Origin: Cyanobacteria bacterium REEB67
GTDB lineage: Bacteria > Cyanobacteriota > Vampirovibrionia > Obscuribacterales > Obscuribacteraceae
Reading direction: 5' to 3'
NCBI GenBank assembly: GCA_018971775.1
Contig: JAGXAB010000011.1
Coordinates: 1-64,000, forward strand
Length of the DNA: 64,000 nucleotides
Shown: piece after piece, positions 55,894-64,000 of the stretch
How positions within the stretch are numbered: position 1 is the first letter of the stretch
Layout: every line of letters begins with the position of its first letter
The notes under the pieces: model-generated
What the model saw: only the letters and a program-made list of their open reading frames with translations
What the model was told of the DNA's origin: nothing
Database searches by the model: none
Made by a program: the position numbers and the translations under genes

Positions 55894-57027
55894 ATGACCA
55901 GCATGACCGGTATGACCGAGACCTCTTTTGCCGCTCCCGTCGGAGATAATGAAACAGTGACGATGCTCGCCGAAACTCAAAATCAGACGAAAAGCAAATT
56001 GAACAACAGCACGGCCGCTCCGCCGGAAATCTCCGTGATCATTCCGGTCTACAACGAAGAAGAAAATATCGGACTGCTCTACCAGAAGCTCACCCAGGCC
56101 CTGGAAGAGCTCGGTCGCAGCTGGGAAGCGATCATCATCGACGACGGCTCCTCTGACCGCTCCTATGAAAAACTGGCCGAAATCGCTCGCACCGACGATC
56201 GGATCAAACTCGTCCGCTTCGTCAAAAACTTCGGTCAAACAGCCGCTCTCGCCGCCGGTATCGATCACGCTCTCGGGGATGTGATCATCCCCATGGACGC
56301 CGATCTGCAAAACGACCCGGCCGACTTCAAATTGCTTCTCGCTAAACTGGACGAAGGTTTCGACGTCGTCTCCGGCTGGCGCAAGGATCGCAAAGACGAA
56401 TTGTTCTTGCGTCTTATACCCTCATGGACAGCCAATCGCATCATCTCCTGGATCTCCGGCGTCAAATTGCATGACTATGGTTGCTCCCTCAAGGCTTATC
56501 GTAAAGAAGTAATCAAAGACGTACGTCTCTATGGCGAAATGCATCGCTTCGTGCCGATTTATGCCTCCTGGCTGGGCGCCAAAGTAACCGAGATACCAGT
56601 CAACCACGAAGCACGCCAGTTCGGCCAATCGAAATACGGCATTTCGCGCACTTTCAAAGTCGTGCTCGATTTGATCACCGTAAAATTTATGGCCACCTAT
56701 CTGACCAAGCCAATCTATGTCTTCGGTACGGCCGGCATCGGCGCGCTCATCCTCTCCTTCTTGATCTTCGGCTGGATGGTCGTGCTCAAATACGGCTATC
56801 ACACATCCTTTATCGAGACACCACTGCCGGTGCTAGTCGCCATGTTCTTCATGACCGGCGTGCAATTGACCCTGATGGGCATCCTCGCTGAAATCAACAT
56901 GCGCACCTACCACGAATCGCAGGGCAAGCGCATCTATATAGTGAAGAGCTCGATGAATCTCGAAGAAGAAGAAGAAGAAGAAGACGACGAAGAAAACAAA
57001 AAGCTGAAGAAGCGCCGCGCTAATTAA
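55894..57027 (+). CDS. GT2-family glycosyltransferase (DPM/GtrB-like)
   Basis: A 377-residue enzyme of the dolichol/undecaprenyl-phosphate sugar transferase type: a disordered N-terminus of about 45 residues, a GT2 catalytic domain (ISVIIPVYNEEENI, IDDGSSDRS, IPMDADLQNDP, SGWRKDRKDE), two C-terminal transmembrane helices (about 270-335), and a charged tail of Glu/Asp followed by Lys/Arg. Like GtrB it should load glucose or a similar sugar onto undecaprenyl phosphate for periplasmic transferases. Several in-frame ATGs lie at the start (repeats of ATGACC), so the exact start is uncertain. It converges on galE with overlapping stops. Confidence 0.9.
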   Translation: MTSMTGMTETSFAAPVGDNETVTMLAETQNQTKSKLNNSTAAPPEISVIIPVYNEEENIGLLYQKLTQALEELGRSWEAIIIDDGSSDRSYEKLAEIARTDDRIKLVRFVKNFGQTAALAAGIDHALGDVIIPMDADLQNDPADFKLLLAKLDEGFDVVSGWRKDRKDELFLRLIPSWTANRIISWISGVKLHDYGCSLKAYRKEVIKDVRLYGEMHRFVPIYASWLGAKVTEIPVNHEARQFGQSKYGISRTFKVVLDLITVKFMATYLTKPIYVFGTAGIGALILSFLIFGWMVVLKYGYHTSFIETPLPVLVAMFFMTGVQLTLMGILAEINMRTYHESQGKRIYIVKSSMNLEEEEEEEDDEENKKLKKRRAN

Positions 57028-58055
57028 TAGCGACGATGTTTTTCCCAGTGCAGGGCGGTTTCGACGATATCGCTCAGTCCATAGCGCGGCTGCCAGCCAA
57101 GCACATTATTGGCCCTGCCGGCATCGGCAAAGAGCCTGGAAGGATCGCCGGCCCTCCTTGACGCAAAGCTGAAAGGCACGGCCAAACCGGCCACGGACTC
57201 TATAGTCTTGAGCACCTCCATGACCGAAACTCCGCGCGCCGTGCCGAGATTGAAGGCGGCGCCCAGACCATTGCTGTCGGCGAGCGTTGCCTTTTCGGGC
57301 ATTTTGTCGCGCTCGAAGAGCTTCAAAGCAAGCAGGTGCGCCGCCGCCAGATCGTCGACATGGACATAGTCGCGAATGCAGGTGCCGTCAGGTGTGTCGT
57401 AATCATTGCCGAAAATTTTCAAAGGTTCGCCGCCACCGAGAGCGGCAGCCAGAGCAAGCGGTATTAAGTGCGTCTCGTGGGCGTGGCTCTCGCCGACCAG
57501 GCCGCTCGGGCTGGCACCGGCGGCATTGAAATAGCGCAAAAGCACATAGCTCAGGCCGGAGGCCAGGGCCAGCGCTCGCAGAGCCTCTTCCACCATCAAC
57601 TTGGTGACGCCGTAAGTATTAATCGGTGACTGAGGATGGTTTTCGTCCATTGGTGTGCGCACCGGCATGCCATACGTAGCGCAAGTCGATGAAAAGACAA
57701 CCTTGCGCACTCCGGCCATGAGCAATGACTCGAAAAAAGAGAGCGATTGGAAGACATTATTGTCGAAATATTTAAAAGGCTTTTCCTGCGATTCGCCTAC
57801 ATAAGCGCTGGCGGCAAAATGGACAACGGCATGCACAGAGTGTTTCTGCAAAATTTCGCCCAGGGCCTTTTTGTCGCCGATATCGCATTGATAGAAATGA
57901 ACGCGTGACTCGATATCGGGCGAGATCGACTCTTTATGGCCAAGGAGCAGATTGTCTATAGCGACCAGTGACTGGTCTCGGTTAGCAGCTTGAGCCAGAT
58001 AGTAATGCATGAAGTGGCTGCCGATATAACCACAGGCGCCGGTGACGAGAAGCAT
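57024..58055 (-). CDS. galE: UDP-glucose 4-epimerase
   Basis: GalE interconverts UDP-glucose and UDP-galactose (or the N-acetyl forms) with tightly bound NAD. The 343-residue SDR enzyme has TGACGYIGS, the catalytic Ser-Thr of SSTCATYG, the YxxxK motif YGVTKLMVEE, RYFNAAGASP and DGTCIRDYVHVDDLAAAH. The ATG at 58055 has AAGGA eight bases upstream; a longer frame (10 codons) is not needed. The TAA stops of galE and of the convergent GT2 gene share the TTAA at 57024-57027. It likely feeds surface polysaccharide synthesis. Confidence 0.94.
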   Translation of the reverse strand: MLLVTGACGYIGSHFMHYYLAQAANRDQSLVAIDNLLLGHKESISPDIESRVHFYQCDIGDKKALGEILQKHSVHAVVHFAASAYVGESQEKPFKYFDNNVFQSLSFFESLLMAGVRKVVFSSTCATYGMPVRTPMDENHPQSPINTYGVTKLMVEEALRALALASGLSYVLLRYFNAAGASPSGLVGESHAHETHLIPLALAAALGGGEPLKIFGNDYDTPDGTCIRDYVHVDDLAAAHLLALKLFERDKMPEKATLADSNGLGAAFNLGTARGVSVMEVLKTIESVAGLAVPFSFASRRAGDPSRLFADAGRANNVLGWQPRYGLSDIVETALHWEKHRRY

Positions 58056-58210
58056 TTTCACTATCCTTAAACAAAGCGATGACAAAGAACTGTCAAAATT
58101 TTAACAGCTCCGATAAAACAGAGTAAGATTGAACATGTCAGTCCCCAGGATCAGGAAGTATTGGCAGTTTACGTCGCTAAAATCAATAAGCGACATGCCC
58201 GGGAAGCACC

Positions 58211-60652
58211 TTGACCGACCACTATAAATTTGAAGAAAGCCACGGCCATGGCGATATTTTCGATAGCGGCAAAAGCTTTGCCCAGTGGTTCGGGGTGGGC
58301 GCCGGCGGTTTTTTGCTGCTCTTTCTGGCGCTTGCGGCCGTGCACATCTTCAGCCCCGGACTGAAACCTCGCGACATCGCCGACCACGATCTAGTGGCAC
58401 CCGAAAATGCCCAGGTGGTCGACAAACGCGAGACGGCGCGGGCGGTCGAACGGGCTCGCCAGAGTATCATTCCGGTTTTTCAGGTGGATAAAAGCCGCAA
58501 TGTCCAGTCGATCACAGCTGTAGATGCCTCACTGTCACGCGTGGCCCAGTTGCAGGAAGCAGGCCTTGTACCGCTGGATTGGCAAGCGCCAAAGTCAGCC
58601 GTCAAATTAGCGGTCAAAACCGGTGGCAAGACTGGCGACAAAACAATATCGAAAATCGGCCGCACCAGAGCTATGACCCAGACTCCAGCAGCCGCGCCCA
58701 AGTATCCGGTCAGCTATCTGCTCCTCGCCGGCGACGAAGACCTGGTCACTTTGAGCAAGGGAATGGAGCCTAGCGCGCTGGCACGCTTGACCGAAATGCG
58801 CGCGCTTCTGAGCGCCGTCAAACAAAAAAATCCGCTGACAACCGATCAGGAAGCGGCTCTGGCAATTAGCGTCAAACCCCAGGATTTTGGCTCCTACCGC
58901 CAGATCATTCATGAAACCGGCGCCCGTCTGATCGAAAAATTTCATCGCTTCCCGGTTATCGACCGCAAACTCTGGGAGGGCATCGTCGTCGAATTCCTGC
59001 CGGAAAGTATGCCGGCCGAGCTCAAACAACTCTCAGCAGCGGTACTGGCCCAGGATCTAGAACCCAATCTCGTCATCGATCCCGAATCGACGCGTTCCAA
59101 AGCAGCTCAGGTAGCCAAATCCGTCCAGCCGGTGATGAAAACAGTCAATGCCGGCGATGTGATCGTACCGCGCGGCTCGATCATCAGCGCCGACCAAATC
59201 GATCTCCTGCAAGCACTTGGTGTCACGCATATCAACCGTTGGCCCTTTATTTTTTCGATGGCGGTATCACTTGTGGCGGCACTGACACTGGTGGCGCTCT
59301 TCCTCTACACCTATGAACCCAAGCATTTCTTCTCCCCCAATTCACTCGGCCTGATGTACACAGTCGCCGTGCTGGTCTGCGCGCTGGCATCAATTATCGG
59401 CAAGTCCTATCCCCAATTTGTGCCACTACCGGCGCTGGCATTGATCCTGACCATATTTTTTGGCAATCGCGTCGCTGTTGTAGTCACTCTGCCGATCTTG
59501 ATGCTCGTCGCCGTCGATCGCCTGCTCGACATGCATCACTTAGCCTCTCTGGTGCTGGCTTCGATGGTGGCTATCTTCGCCTACTCAAAGGGCCGCAACG
59601 CCGTTTTGACCACCGCTATTTTTATCGCCATCGCCCAGGTAGCTGGCGATCTTGCCGCCAGCGCCCTCGACCAGTCTATCGTCTCCTGGCATATGCTGGC
59701 CAGAAAGCTTGGCCTCGACTTCCTCGGCGGCATCGCCTCCTCCATCCTGGCGATCGGCTCCCTGCCTTTCCTGGAAAACATCTTCGGCCTGATTACGCCC
59801 TTCCGCATCGCCGAACTGACCGACGCCAACCAGCCGCTCCTCAAGCGCCTCGAGGAAAATGCCCCGGGCACTTATCAACACAGCCTGGCCGTAGCCAACC
59901 TGGCCGAGGCCGGCGCCAAAGCGATTGCCGCCGATGCCAACCTGGTCCGGGCCGGCGCACTCTATCACGACATCGGCAAGATGGTCCGCCCGAAATATTT
60001 CATCGAAAACCAGCTTGGCGCCACAAATCCGCACGATTCGATGAGTCCGGAAGATAGCCGCGCCAGAGTGCTTGCCCACGTCACCGACGGCATCGCTCTG
60101 GCCGAAAAGTACGCTCTGCCCAAAGCAATCCAGGACTTTATCCCGATGCACCAGGGCACGACCTTGATGGCCTATTTTTATCACAAAGCTTGTTTGCGCG
60201 ACGGCGTCGAAAAGGTCGACGCTTCTTTTTATCGCTATCCGGGCCCTAGGCCAAATTCCAAAGAGACGGCCATCGTCATGCTCGCCGACGTATCGGAAGC
60301 AGTGACTCACAGTATGCACGACCCGAGCCAGGAAGAAGTAGAGCTGGCCCTGGAAAAAGTCTTCCAGAACCGCTGGGACGACGGCCAGTTTCTCGATTCG
60401 ACTCTATCCTATGACGAGCTCGTCAAAATCAAAGGAGGCTTCGCCAGGGTCTGGCGCACCCTCCATCATGAGCGCTTGAAATATCCAGCCACGACCACCG
60501 GCAAAATGCCAGTGCCACCATCTCCGGTGGCGGCCAATAGTCCTGTCCCGAGTGCCAGCGTCGAGACTAATAATGGCGCAAGCAGCGGCTCTAACAATAG
60601 CCCATCAAGCACAAGCATTGACGAGCCCGTCGAAAACGGACTGGGGATTTAG
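58211..60652 (+). CDS. pgpH: PgpH-type membrane HD phosphodiesterase
   Basis: An 813-residue 7TM-HD protein. It has one N-terminal transmembrane helix (29-47), a large extracytoplasmic 7TMR-HDED domain (50-335), seven helices (about 340-555) and a cytoplasmic HD domain (RAGALYHDIGKMVRPKYF, THDGIALAEKY-type region, FIPMHQGTTLMAYFYHKA). Family members degrade c-di-AMP. The C-terminus adds about 60 Ser/Pro/Asn-rich residues. The TTG start has GGGAAG four bases upstream. It converges on the MshEN-repeat gene with a 16-nt gap. Confidence 0.92.
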   Translation: MTDHYKFEESHGHGDIFDSGKSFAQWFGVGAGGFLLLFLALAAVHIFSPGLKPRDIADHDLVAPENAQVVDKRETARAVERARQSIIPVFQVDKSRNVQSITAVDASLSRVAQLQEAGLVPLDWQAPKSAVKLAVKTGGKTGDKTISKIGRTRAMTQTPAAAPKYPVSYLLLAGDEDLVTLSKGMEPSALARLTEMRALLSAVKQKNPLTTDQEAALAISVKPQDFGSYRQIIHETGARLIEKFHRFPVIDRKLWEGIVVEFLPESMPAELKQLSAAVLAQDLEPNLVIDPESTRSKAAQVAKSVQPVMKTVNAGDVIVPRGSIISADQIDLLQALGVTHINRWPFIFSMAVSLVAALTLVALFLYTYEPKHFFSPNSLGLMYTVAVLVCALASIIGKSYPQFVPLPALALILTIFFGNRVAVVVTLPILMLVAVDRLLDMHHLASLVLASMVAIFAYSKGRNAVLTTAIFIAIAQVAGDLAASALDQSIVSWHMLARKLGLDFLGGIASSILAIGSLPFLENIFGLITPFRIAELTDANQPLLKRLEENAPGTYQHSLAVANLAEAGAKAIAADANLVRAGALYHDIGKMVRPKYFIENQLGATNPHDSMSPEDSRARVLAHVTDGIALAEKYALPKAIQDFIPMHQGTTLMAYFYHKACLRDGVEKVDASFYRYPGPRPNSKETAIVMLADVSEAVTHSMHDPSQEEVELALEKVFQNRWDDGQFLDSTLSYDELVKIKGGFARVWRTLHHERLKYPATTTGKMPVPPSPVAANSPVPSASVETNNGASSGSNNSPSSTSIDEPVENGLGI

Positions 60653-60668
60653 ACCTCGTAAACCCTGT

Positions 60669-62090
60669 TTAAAGCGGTTCACGCAAACGTGTCCGTTTTT
60701 TCAAACCGAGTCGATAAAGGGCCTCATCCACAAAAAGCGGTGTACGACAGGCGATATCGAGGGCGGCAACAGCCTGCTCCACCTCGATTTTGCCGAGATC
60801 AATCAAATAGACCAATCGCAGAGCGCAATAAACAGCATGCTCGTCGGTAAGATTTTCCTGCAACAAAATCTTGGTGACGTCCTTGGCCTGATTGTAATGC
60901 AGAGCAATACGCTCATGCACATCGGCCGGCAAGGCAGCGACCGGACAGCGCAATTGCCCGGCCAGAGAGAGCAGCTCGACCAGCCTGGCGGTTTGATTTT
61001 TCAGAGTGCCGTGGGTGCAAGCCTCGGCCAGAGCGCGCTCGAATGAATAGCCAAATTCACGGATACGAAAAAGCGTGTCGTAGGCGAGCTGCGAGTCGAG
61101 CAACTCGTTGTCGATCATCTCTTGCATCTCAACGCAGGTAAGCACAATCTCCGGGCGCAAATTGGCACAGGAGATCATGGCGGCACCGACCGGAATGCCG
61201 CTCGAAAGCGATAATTGCAGGGCGGTGATCAGATCACTGTCGGCGATAAATTCGCCTTCGAAAACAAGCTCACCCAGTCGCGGCGTCGACCTGGTCATCA
61301 GACGCTGGAAGCCGGCATTGAATGGCAATTGTTCGAGGGCAAGCTCACGGCCGTGGGCCCGGGCGACGGCGGCGATGCAGTTTTCACGCGAAAGAGAACC
61401 GCGGCGGATCAGTTGCTGGCCAAGCAGTGCCGTCTCGAGCAATTGCTGCGAGAGCAAGCCGCGGTAGCAAAAGATATGACCGAGGGGTAGTCCCGAGGCC
61501 TGTGACACGCCGAGCGCGTCATCGAGCTCGTTTTGTGTGGCCACGCCCGCGCCTGTCAGCAGTTGACCGAGCTTATTGCTCATCTGATCTTCCGGCTGGA
61601 CGACTTCCGATTTTGCAAAAGCTTCGGGCAGACTGAGGTTTTCGGCATGGGCCAGGGCAAGCACAGTCAGCGCCACTTCAATAGGCAACTGCCTTTCATT
61701 GACCAGGGCCTGGATTTCCAGGGCGCGCCTCAGTTGCAACTCGGACAGATAGCCGGATATGGTGAGGATTTTGCCCAGGGGCATGCCCCGATCTTCAAAA
61801 CTGGCCAGGGTAGTGTGGATAAATTCATCCGAGACGATACCTGCACCCATGAGCAGATCGCCGATGCGCACATGTCCGATCGCGGCATTGACGACATTGA
61901 CTGTGGTGCTGCTTTCGCCATGCCTTTGACCGGCCTGCCTGCGCTCTAAACCGGAGATATTGAAAGAGCCGGTAGCGTTGGGATTGCCCGAGCCAGTCGT
62001 GCGATGGCTGCCCGAAGCACTCGAGGACAGATTGGCGCTCGAAGCACTGGGATTGGCAGGATTGGAATTTCCGCGTGGAGGGTTTTGCAC
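60669..62090 (-). CDS. Four-repeat MshEN-like protein without ATPase
   Basis: A 473-residue protein with a Ser/Asn/Gly-rich N-terminus (1-70) and four repeats starting at R75, K173, R271 and R369, spaced exactly 98 residues. Each begins like RIGDLLMGAGIV, KLGQLLTGAGVA, RLGELVFEGEFI and RLVELLSLAGQL, followed about 30 residues on by a second motif such as MPLGKILTISGYLS and LPLGHIFCYRGLLS. This is the two-part MshEN pattern, which binds c-di-GMP in type II/IV secretion ATPases; no ATPase domain follows. The GTG start has AGAGG upstream and lies 16 nt after rsmD. Repeats 3-4 are more divergent. Confidence 0.8.
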   Translation of the reverse strand: MQNPPRGNSNPANPSASSANLSSSASGSHRTTGSGNPNATGSFNISGLERRQAGQRHGESSTTVNVVNAAIGHVRIGDLLMGAGIVSDEFIHTTLASFEDRGMPLGKILTISGYLSELQLRRALEIQALVNERQLPIEVALTVLALAHAENLSLPEAFAKSEVVQPEDQMSNKLGQLLTGAGVATQNELDDALGVSQASGLPLGHIFCYRGLLSQQLLETALLGQQLIRRGSLSRENCIAAVARAHGRELALEQLPFNAGFQRLMTRSTPRLGELVFEGEFIADSDLITALQLSLSSGIPVGAAMISCANLRPEIVLTCVEMQEMIDNELLDSQLAYDTLFRIREFGYSFERALAEACTHGTLKNQTARLVELLSLAGQLRCPVAALPADVHERIALHYNQAKDVTKILLQENLTDEHAVYCALRLVYLIDLGKIEVEQAVAALDIACRTPLFVDEALYRLGLKKRTRLREPL

Positions 62091-62106
62091 CTGGCCGGAC
62101 CTCTAC

Positions 62107-62682
62107 TTACTGCGAGGACTGGCGCCGGCAGAAAAACGTCAGAGCCGTTTGTCCATAAAGGCGATAGTCACTCTTATTAAGGTTACCACCTGGACTATTT
62201 TCAGGCAGGACGTCATCGCGGAAATGCTCGATCACGACAAGACCTCCTTCGGTGAGCAGGCCGAGCTTTTCGACAAGTTCGAGGATCAGGCTACCGTAAC
62301 GAAGCTTATAGGGGGGGTCGGCGAAGATCAAATCGAATTTTGACCCTTTGAGACGTTCCAGCACCCGCCGAAAGTCACCCGAGATAAGCTGCGCTTCACC
62401 CATGCCGTCAGGATCGGTCGCGAACATGTCGATTGTCTTAAGGATAGCTTTGCCCTGATTGGCCGCCTCCTCGACGAAGACCACCCGTGCCGCCCCCCGA
62501 CTGAGCGCCTCGAAGCCGATCAGACCCGAACCGGCAAAAACGTCAAGGAAGCTGCTCCTGACGATGCGTGTACCTAAAATGTTAAAAAAAGCCTGCCTGA
62601 CTTTAGCCGACGTGGGGCGGACTTCCAAGCCGGGGGGGCAGTGCACCGTCCTGCCTCTGAACTGACCAGCTGTGATTCGCAC
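62107..62682 (-). CDS. rsmD: 16S rRNA (guanine(966)-N2)-methyltransferase
   Basis: RsmD methylates G966 of 16S rRNA in the small subunit. The protein of about 191 residues has VRITAGQFRGR at the start, RPTSAKVRQAFFNILG, the SAM site DVFAGSGLIGFEALSRGA and the catalytic FADPPYKL. Three starts are possible: ATG 62706, TTG 62688 or GTG 62682. GGGAG lies ten bases before the GTG, and the family normally begins at that Arg-Ile segment, so the GTG is preferred. It sits divergent from nusB and just upstream of the MshEN-repeat gene. Confidence 0.92.
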   Translation of the reverse strand: MRITAGQFRGRTVHCPPGLEVRPTSAKVRQAFFNILGTRIVRSSFLDVFAGSGLIGFEALSRGAARVVFVEEAANQGKAILKTIDMFATDPDGMGEAQLISGDFRRVLERLKGSKFDLIFADPPYKLRYGSLILELVEKLGLLTEGGLVVIEHFRDDVLPENSPGGNLNKSDYRLYGQTALTFFCRRQSSQ

Positions 62683-62753
62683 GCTCAAATTTCTCCCGGG
62701 GCACATGATAACATGGCTGTTTAAACCCATAGATAGATAAAAGAGGCATCTCA

Positions 62754-63554
62754 ATGAGCGCTCGACGTGTAGCCCGCGAACTGGCTGTAATCGTCATGCC
62801 ACAGCTTCCCAAGAATGAAGAGAAGTTGAGCAACCTGGACATTACCGAACTGGTCGACAGAGCCGTCCACATGCTCGTCGATTACGCCCGCCAGAACCTC
62901 AAGGATGCCGGCGCCCTTGTTGTCAAATCGCACAACGATTTGCTCGAATCTGAGGTCACCCATGCCGACAATGAGCATGAGATCAGAGACCTCAAGCCAA
63001 TAACGATGACCAGTGCCGACCTGAAGGAAAACTTTCAGCTGGTCGAGCGCGCCATCAATCTAGTCACCGAAGCGATAGACATCCCGAGTGTCGCTCTCAG
63101 TGCCACTACTGAGCCTTTCAAAGTCGTTTGCAAGCGCTGCGGCTCGGCCACTGAAGTCAATCTCGAGCGCGCTCATCGCGAGGAAGTGCGTCTTTTCGTC
63201 CAGCGCCTGGTCGGTGTTTACCTCGAAAACCGCGATATCATCGATGAATTCATCAAACGCGCTCGCGCCAAGTTTCGCATCGAGCGCATGGTCTCAATCG
63301 ATCGCGACATCCTCAGACTGGCTTGCGCCGAAGCTTTTTATATGACCGATGTACCGGTCAACGTAGCCATCTCCGAAGCCGTCGAGCTCTCCCACCGCTT
63401 TGCCGATGAAAAAGCAGCCAAATTTATCAACGGCATCCTGGCCGATCTCGCCGAAGAGGCTGAAGCTGTAAGGCGCGCCACCTGGAAGAAAGCGCACGGC
63501 GGCACGATGCCTGCGGCCGCTCAAAATAAGGCCACGGAAAATCACGAGCAATAG
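62754..63554 (+). CDS. nusB: Transcription antitermination protein NusB, extended
   Basis: NusB binds boxA with S10 in rRNA antitermination. At 266 residues it is much longer than E. coli NusB (139). The N-terminal SARRVARELAVIVMPQL, the C-terminal block RMVSIDRDILRLACAEAFYMTDVPVNVAISEAVELSHRFADEKAAKFINGILADL and its helices match the family. An extra stretch of about 85 residues (45-130) lies between them and includes a single CKRCG (C126, C129). A long insert is also known in cyanobacterial NusB. AGAGG precedes the ATG. ftsY follows 53 nt later. Confidence 0.9.
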   Translation: MSARRVARELAVIVMPQLPKNEEKLSNLDITELVDRAVHMLVDYARQNLKDAGALVVKSHNDLLESEVTHADNEHEIRDLKPITMTSADLKENFQLVERAINLVTEAIDIPSVALSATTEPFKVVCKRCGSATEVNLERAHREEVRLFVQRLVGVYLENRDIIDEFIKRARAKFRIERMVSIDRDILRLACAEAFYMTDVPVNVAISEAVELSHRFADEKAAKFINGILADLAEEAEAVRRATWKKAHGGTMPAAAQNKATENHEQ

Positions 63555-63607
63555 CGAACACGAAAAATAAGAAATCACGAGAACCAACGTCGAGGCTAAG
63601 CAATCAG

Positions 63608-64000
63608 ATGAGCGATAGCGAGGGAAGATCAGGCTTCTGGGGCACCACCCTTAACCGTCTCAAAGCAGCTCTGGTCAAAACCAAAGATCAAGTCGGCGCC
63701 GAAGAAGCCTTCGAGCATCCCGAAGTACACGACAAGGACGGTGCGCAAACGGCAACCGCAGCCGCTGCTACATCGACAACAAGCATCTCCCAGCCGCCAA
63801 GCGGAAGCATCGGCGGCTCGTTAAAAACAGAAGCCCGAGTCGAGGCGAAACAGCGCGTCGCCAAGCCGGTCGACGAAGATTTCATCGAAACCCTCGAAGA
63901 TCGCTTGATTAAGGCCGACCTGGGCGTGGGCAATGTTTCGATTTTGATTGACGATTTGCGCTCCGAAAGCAAAGGCAAAAGCTGGACCAGTCTAGACGTC
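63608..64000 (+). CDS. ftsY: Signal recognition particle receptor FtsY (5' part)
   Basis: The first 131 codons of ftsY are present and the gene continues past the window. It starts MSDSEGRSGFWGTTLNRLKAAL, an amphipathic membrane-targeting region with a Lys-rich stretch, then an Ala/Thr/Ser-rich linker (about 50-80) and the first N-domain helices (VDEDFIETLEDRLIKADLGVGN). The GTPase domain is beyond the edge. GAGG lies about 11 nt upstream. It is probably co-transcribed with nusB. Confidence 0.88.
   Translation, partial: MSDSEGRSGFWGTTLNRLKAALVKTKDQVGAEEAFEHPEVHDKDGAQTATAAAATSTTSISQPPSGSIGGSLKTEARVEAKQRVAKPVDEDFIETLEDRLIKADLGVGNVSILIDDLRSESKGKSWTSLDV

Noticed and set aside
55732-56310. 192-residue minus-strand frame upstream of and inside the GT2 gene
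   Set aside because: It overlaps the conserved catalytic domain of the GT2 gene in antisense and matches no family.

Overview
The window reads as one contiguous piece of a diderm, non-photosynthetic relative of the cyanobacteria, most likely class Vampirovibrionia (Melainabacteria), order Obscuribacterales or close to it. This is inference from gene content. An OmpR-family regulator matches cyanobacterial RpaB closely, there is a DUF2993 secreted protein of cyanobacterial type, and two outer-membrane secretins show a diderm envelope. No photosystem, phycobilisome or carbon-fixation gene appears. Nearly all of the window is chromosomal core or lineage-specific sequence. I found no insertion sequence, prophage, integrase, CRISPR array or rRNA. 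There is one tRNA, tRNA-Ser(GCT). Non-ATG starts (GTG, TTG) are common and usually have a clear Shine-Dalgarno sequence.

Layout. 1-6.1 kb, minus strand: etfBA, a LOG-family protein, then a PhoR-like kinase/PhoB/PhoU cluster running into holA. 6.1-12 kb, plus: gpmI, a Thr-rich lipoprotein, a DUF2993 protein, rph and a UbiB kinase. 12-19.5 kb, mostly minus: a membrane sulfatase-like enzyme, gcvPB, an RNase D-like exonuclease and the glycolate oxidase subunits GlcF and GlcE; a zinc-ribbon membrane protein lies between on plus. 19.6-27.4 kb, plus: csaB, a WecG/TagA glycosyltransferase, Mini-RNase III, a PAS kinase with a response regulator that lacks both phospho-acceptor aspartates, and a large membrane protein with a spermidine-synthase-like domain. 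27.4-28.5 kb: gmhB and a BlaI-type repressor. 28.6-34.2 kb, minus: two tandem paralogous secretins, each with a homologous leader of about 328 nt. 34.4-39.4 kb: rpaB, ahcY, a small secreted protein and eno. 39.3-45.2 kb, plus: a zinc-ribbon protein, a radical SAM protein and a tight trio (eIF2B-like isomerase, membrane metallophosphoesterase, GT87). 45.2-49.4 kb, minus: M50B peptidase, ftcD and gdh. 49.5-52.1 kb, plus: an EamA transporter and an unknown protein. 52.1-55.6 kb, minus: ruvB, yibE/F, cdsA and tRNA-Ser. 55.9-64 kb: a GT2 transferase, galE, a PgpH-type HD phosphodiesterase, a four-repeat MshEN-like protein, rsmD, nusB and the start of ftsY.

How the genes work together. Central metabolism (gpmI, eno, gcvPB, ahcY, ftcD, gdh, glycolate oxidase, ETF) suggests a respiring heterotroph able to oxidise amino acids and C2 acids. 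The envelope genes (csaB, WecG/TagA, gmhB, galE, GT2, GT87, the sulfatase-like enzyme and the secretins) suggest an elaborate surface with polysaccharide and a secretin-dependent pilus or secretion channel. Signalling genes (Pho cluster, RpaB, degenerate REC/GGDEF protein, MshEN repeats, PgpH) point to phosphate, stress and cyclic-dinucleotide control.

Most unusual points: the four 98-residue MshEN-like repeats; the duplicated secretin genes with a nearly invariant 56-bp leader block and a possible Cys-rich micropeptide; the response regulator without phospho-acceptors; the glutamate dehydrogenase homologue with His in place of the catalytic Lys; and the soluble, sensor-less PhoR.
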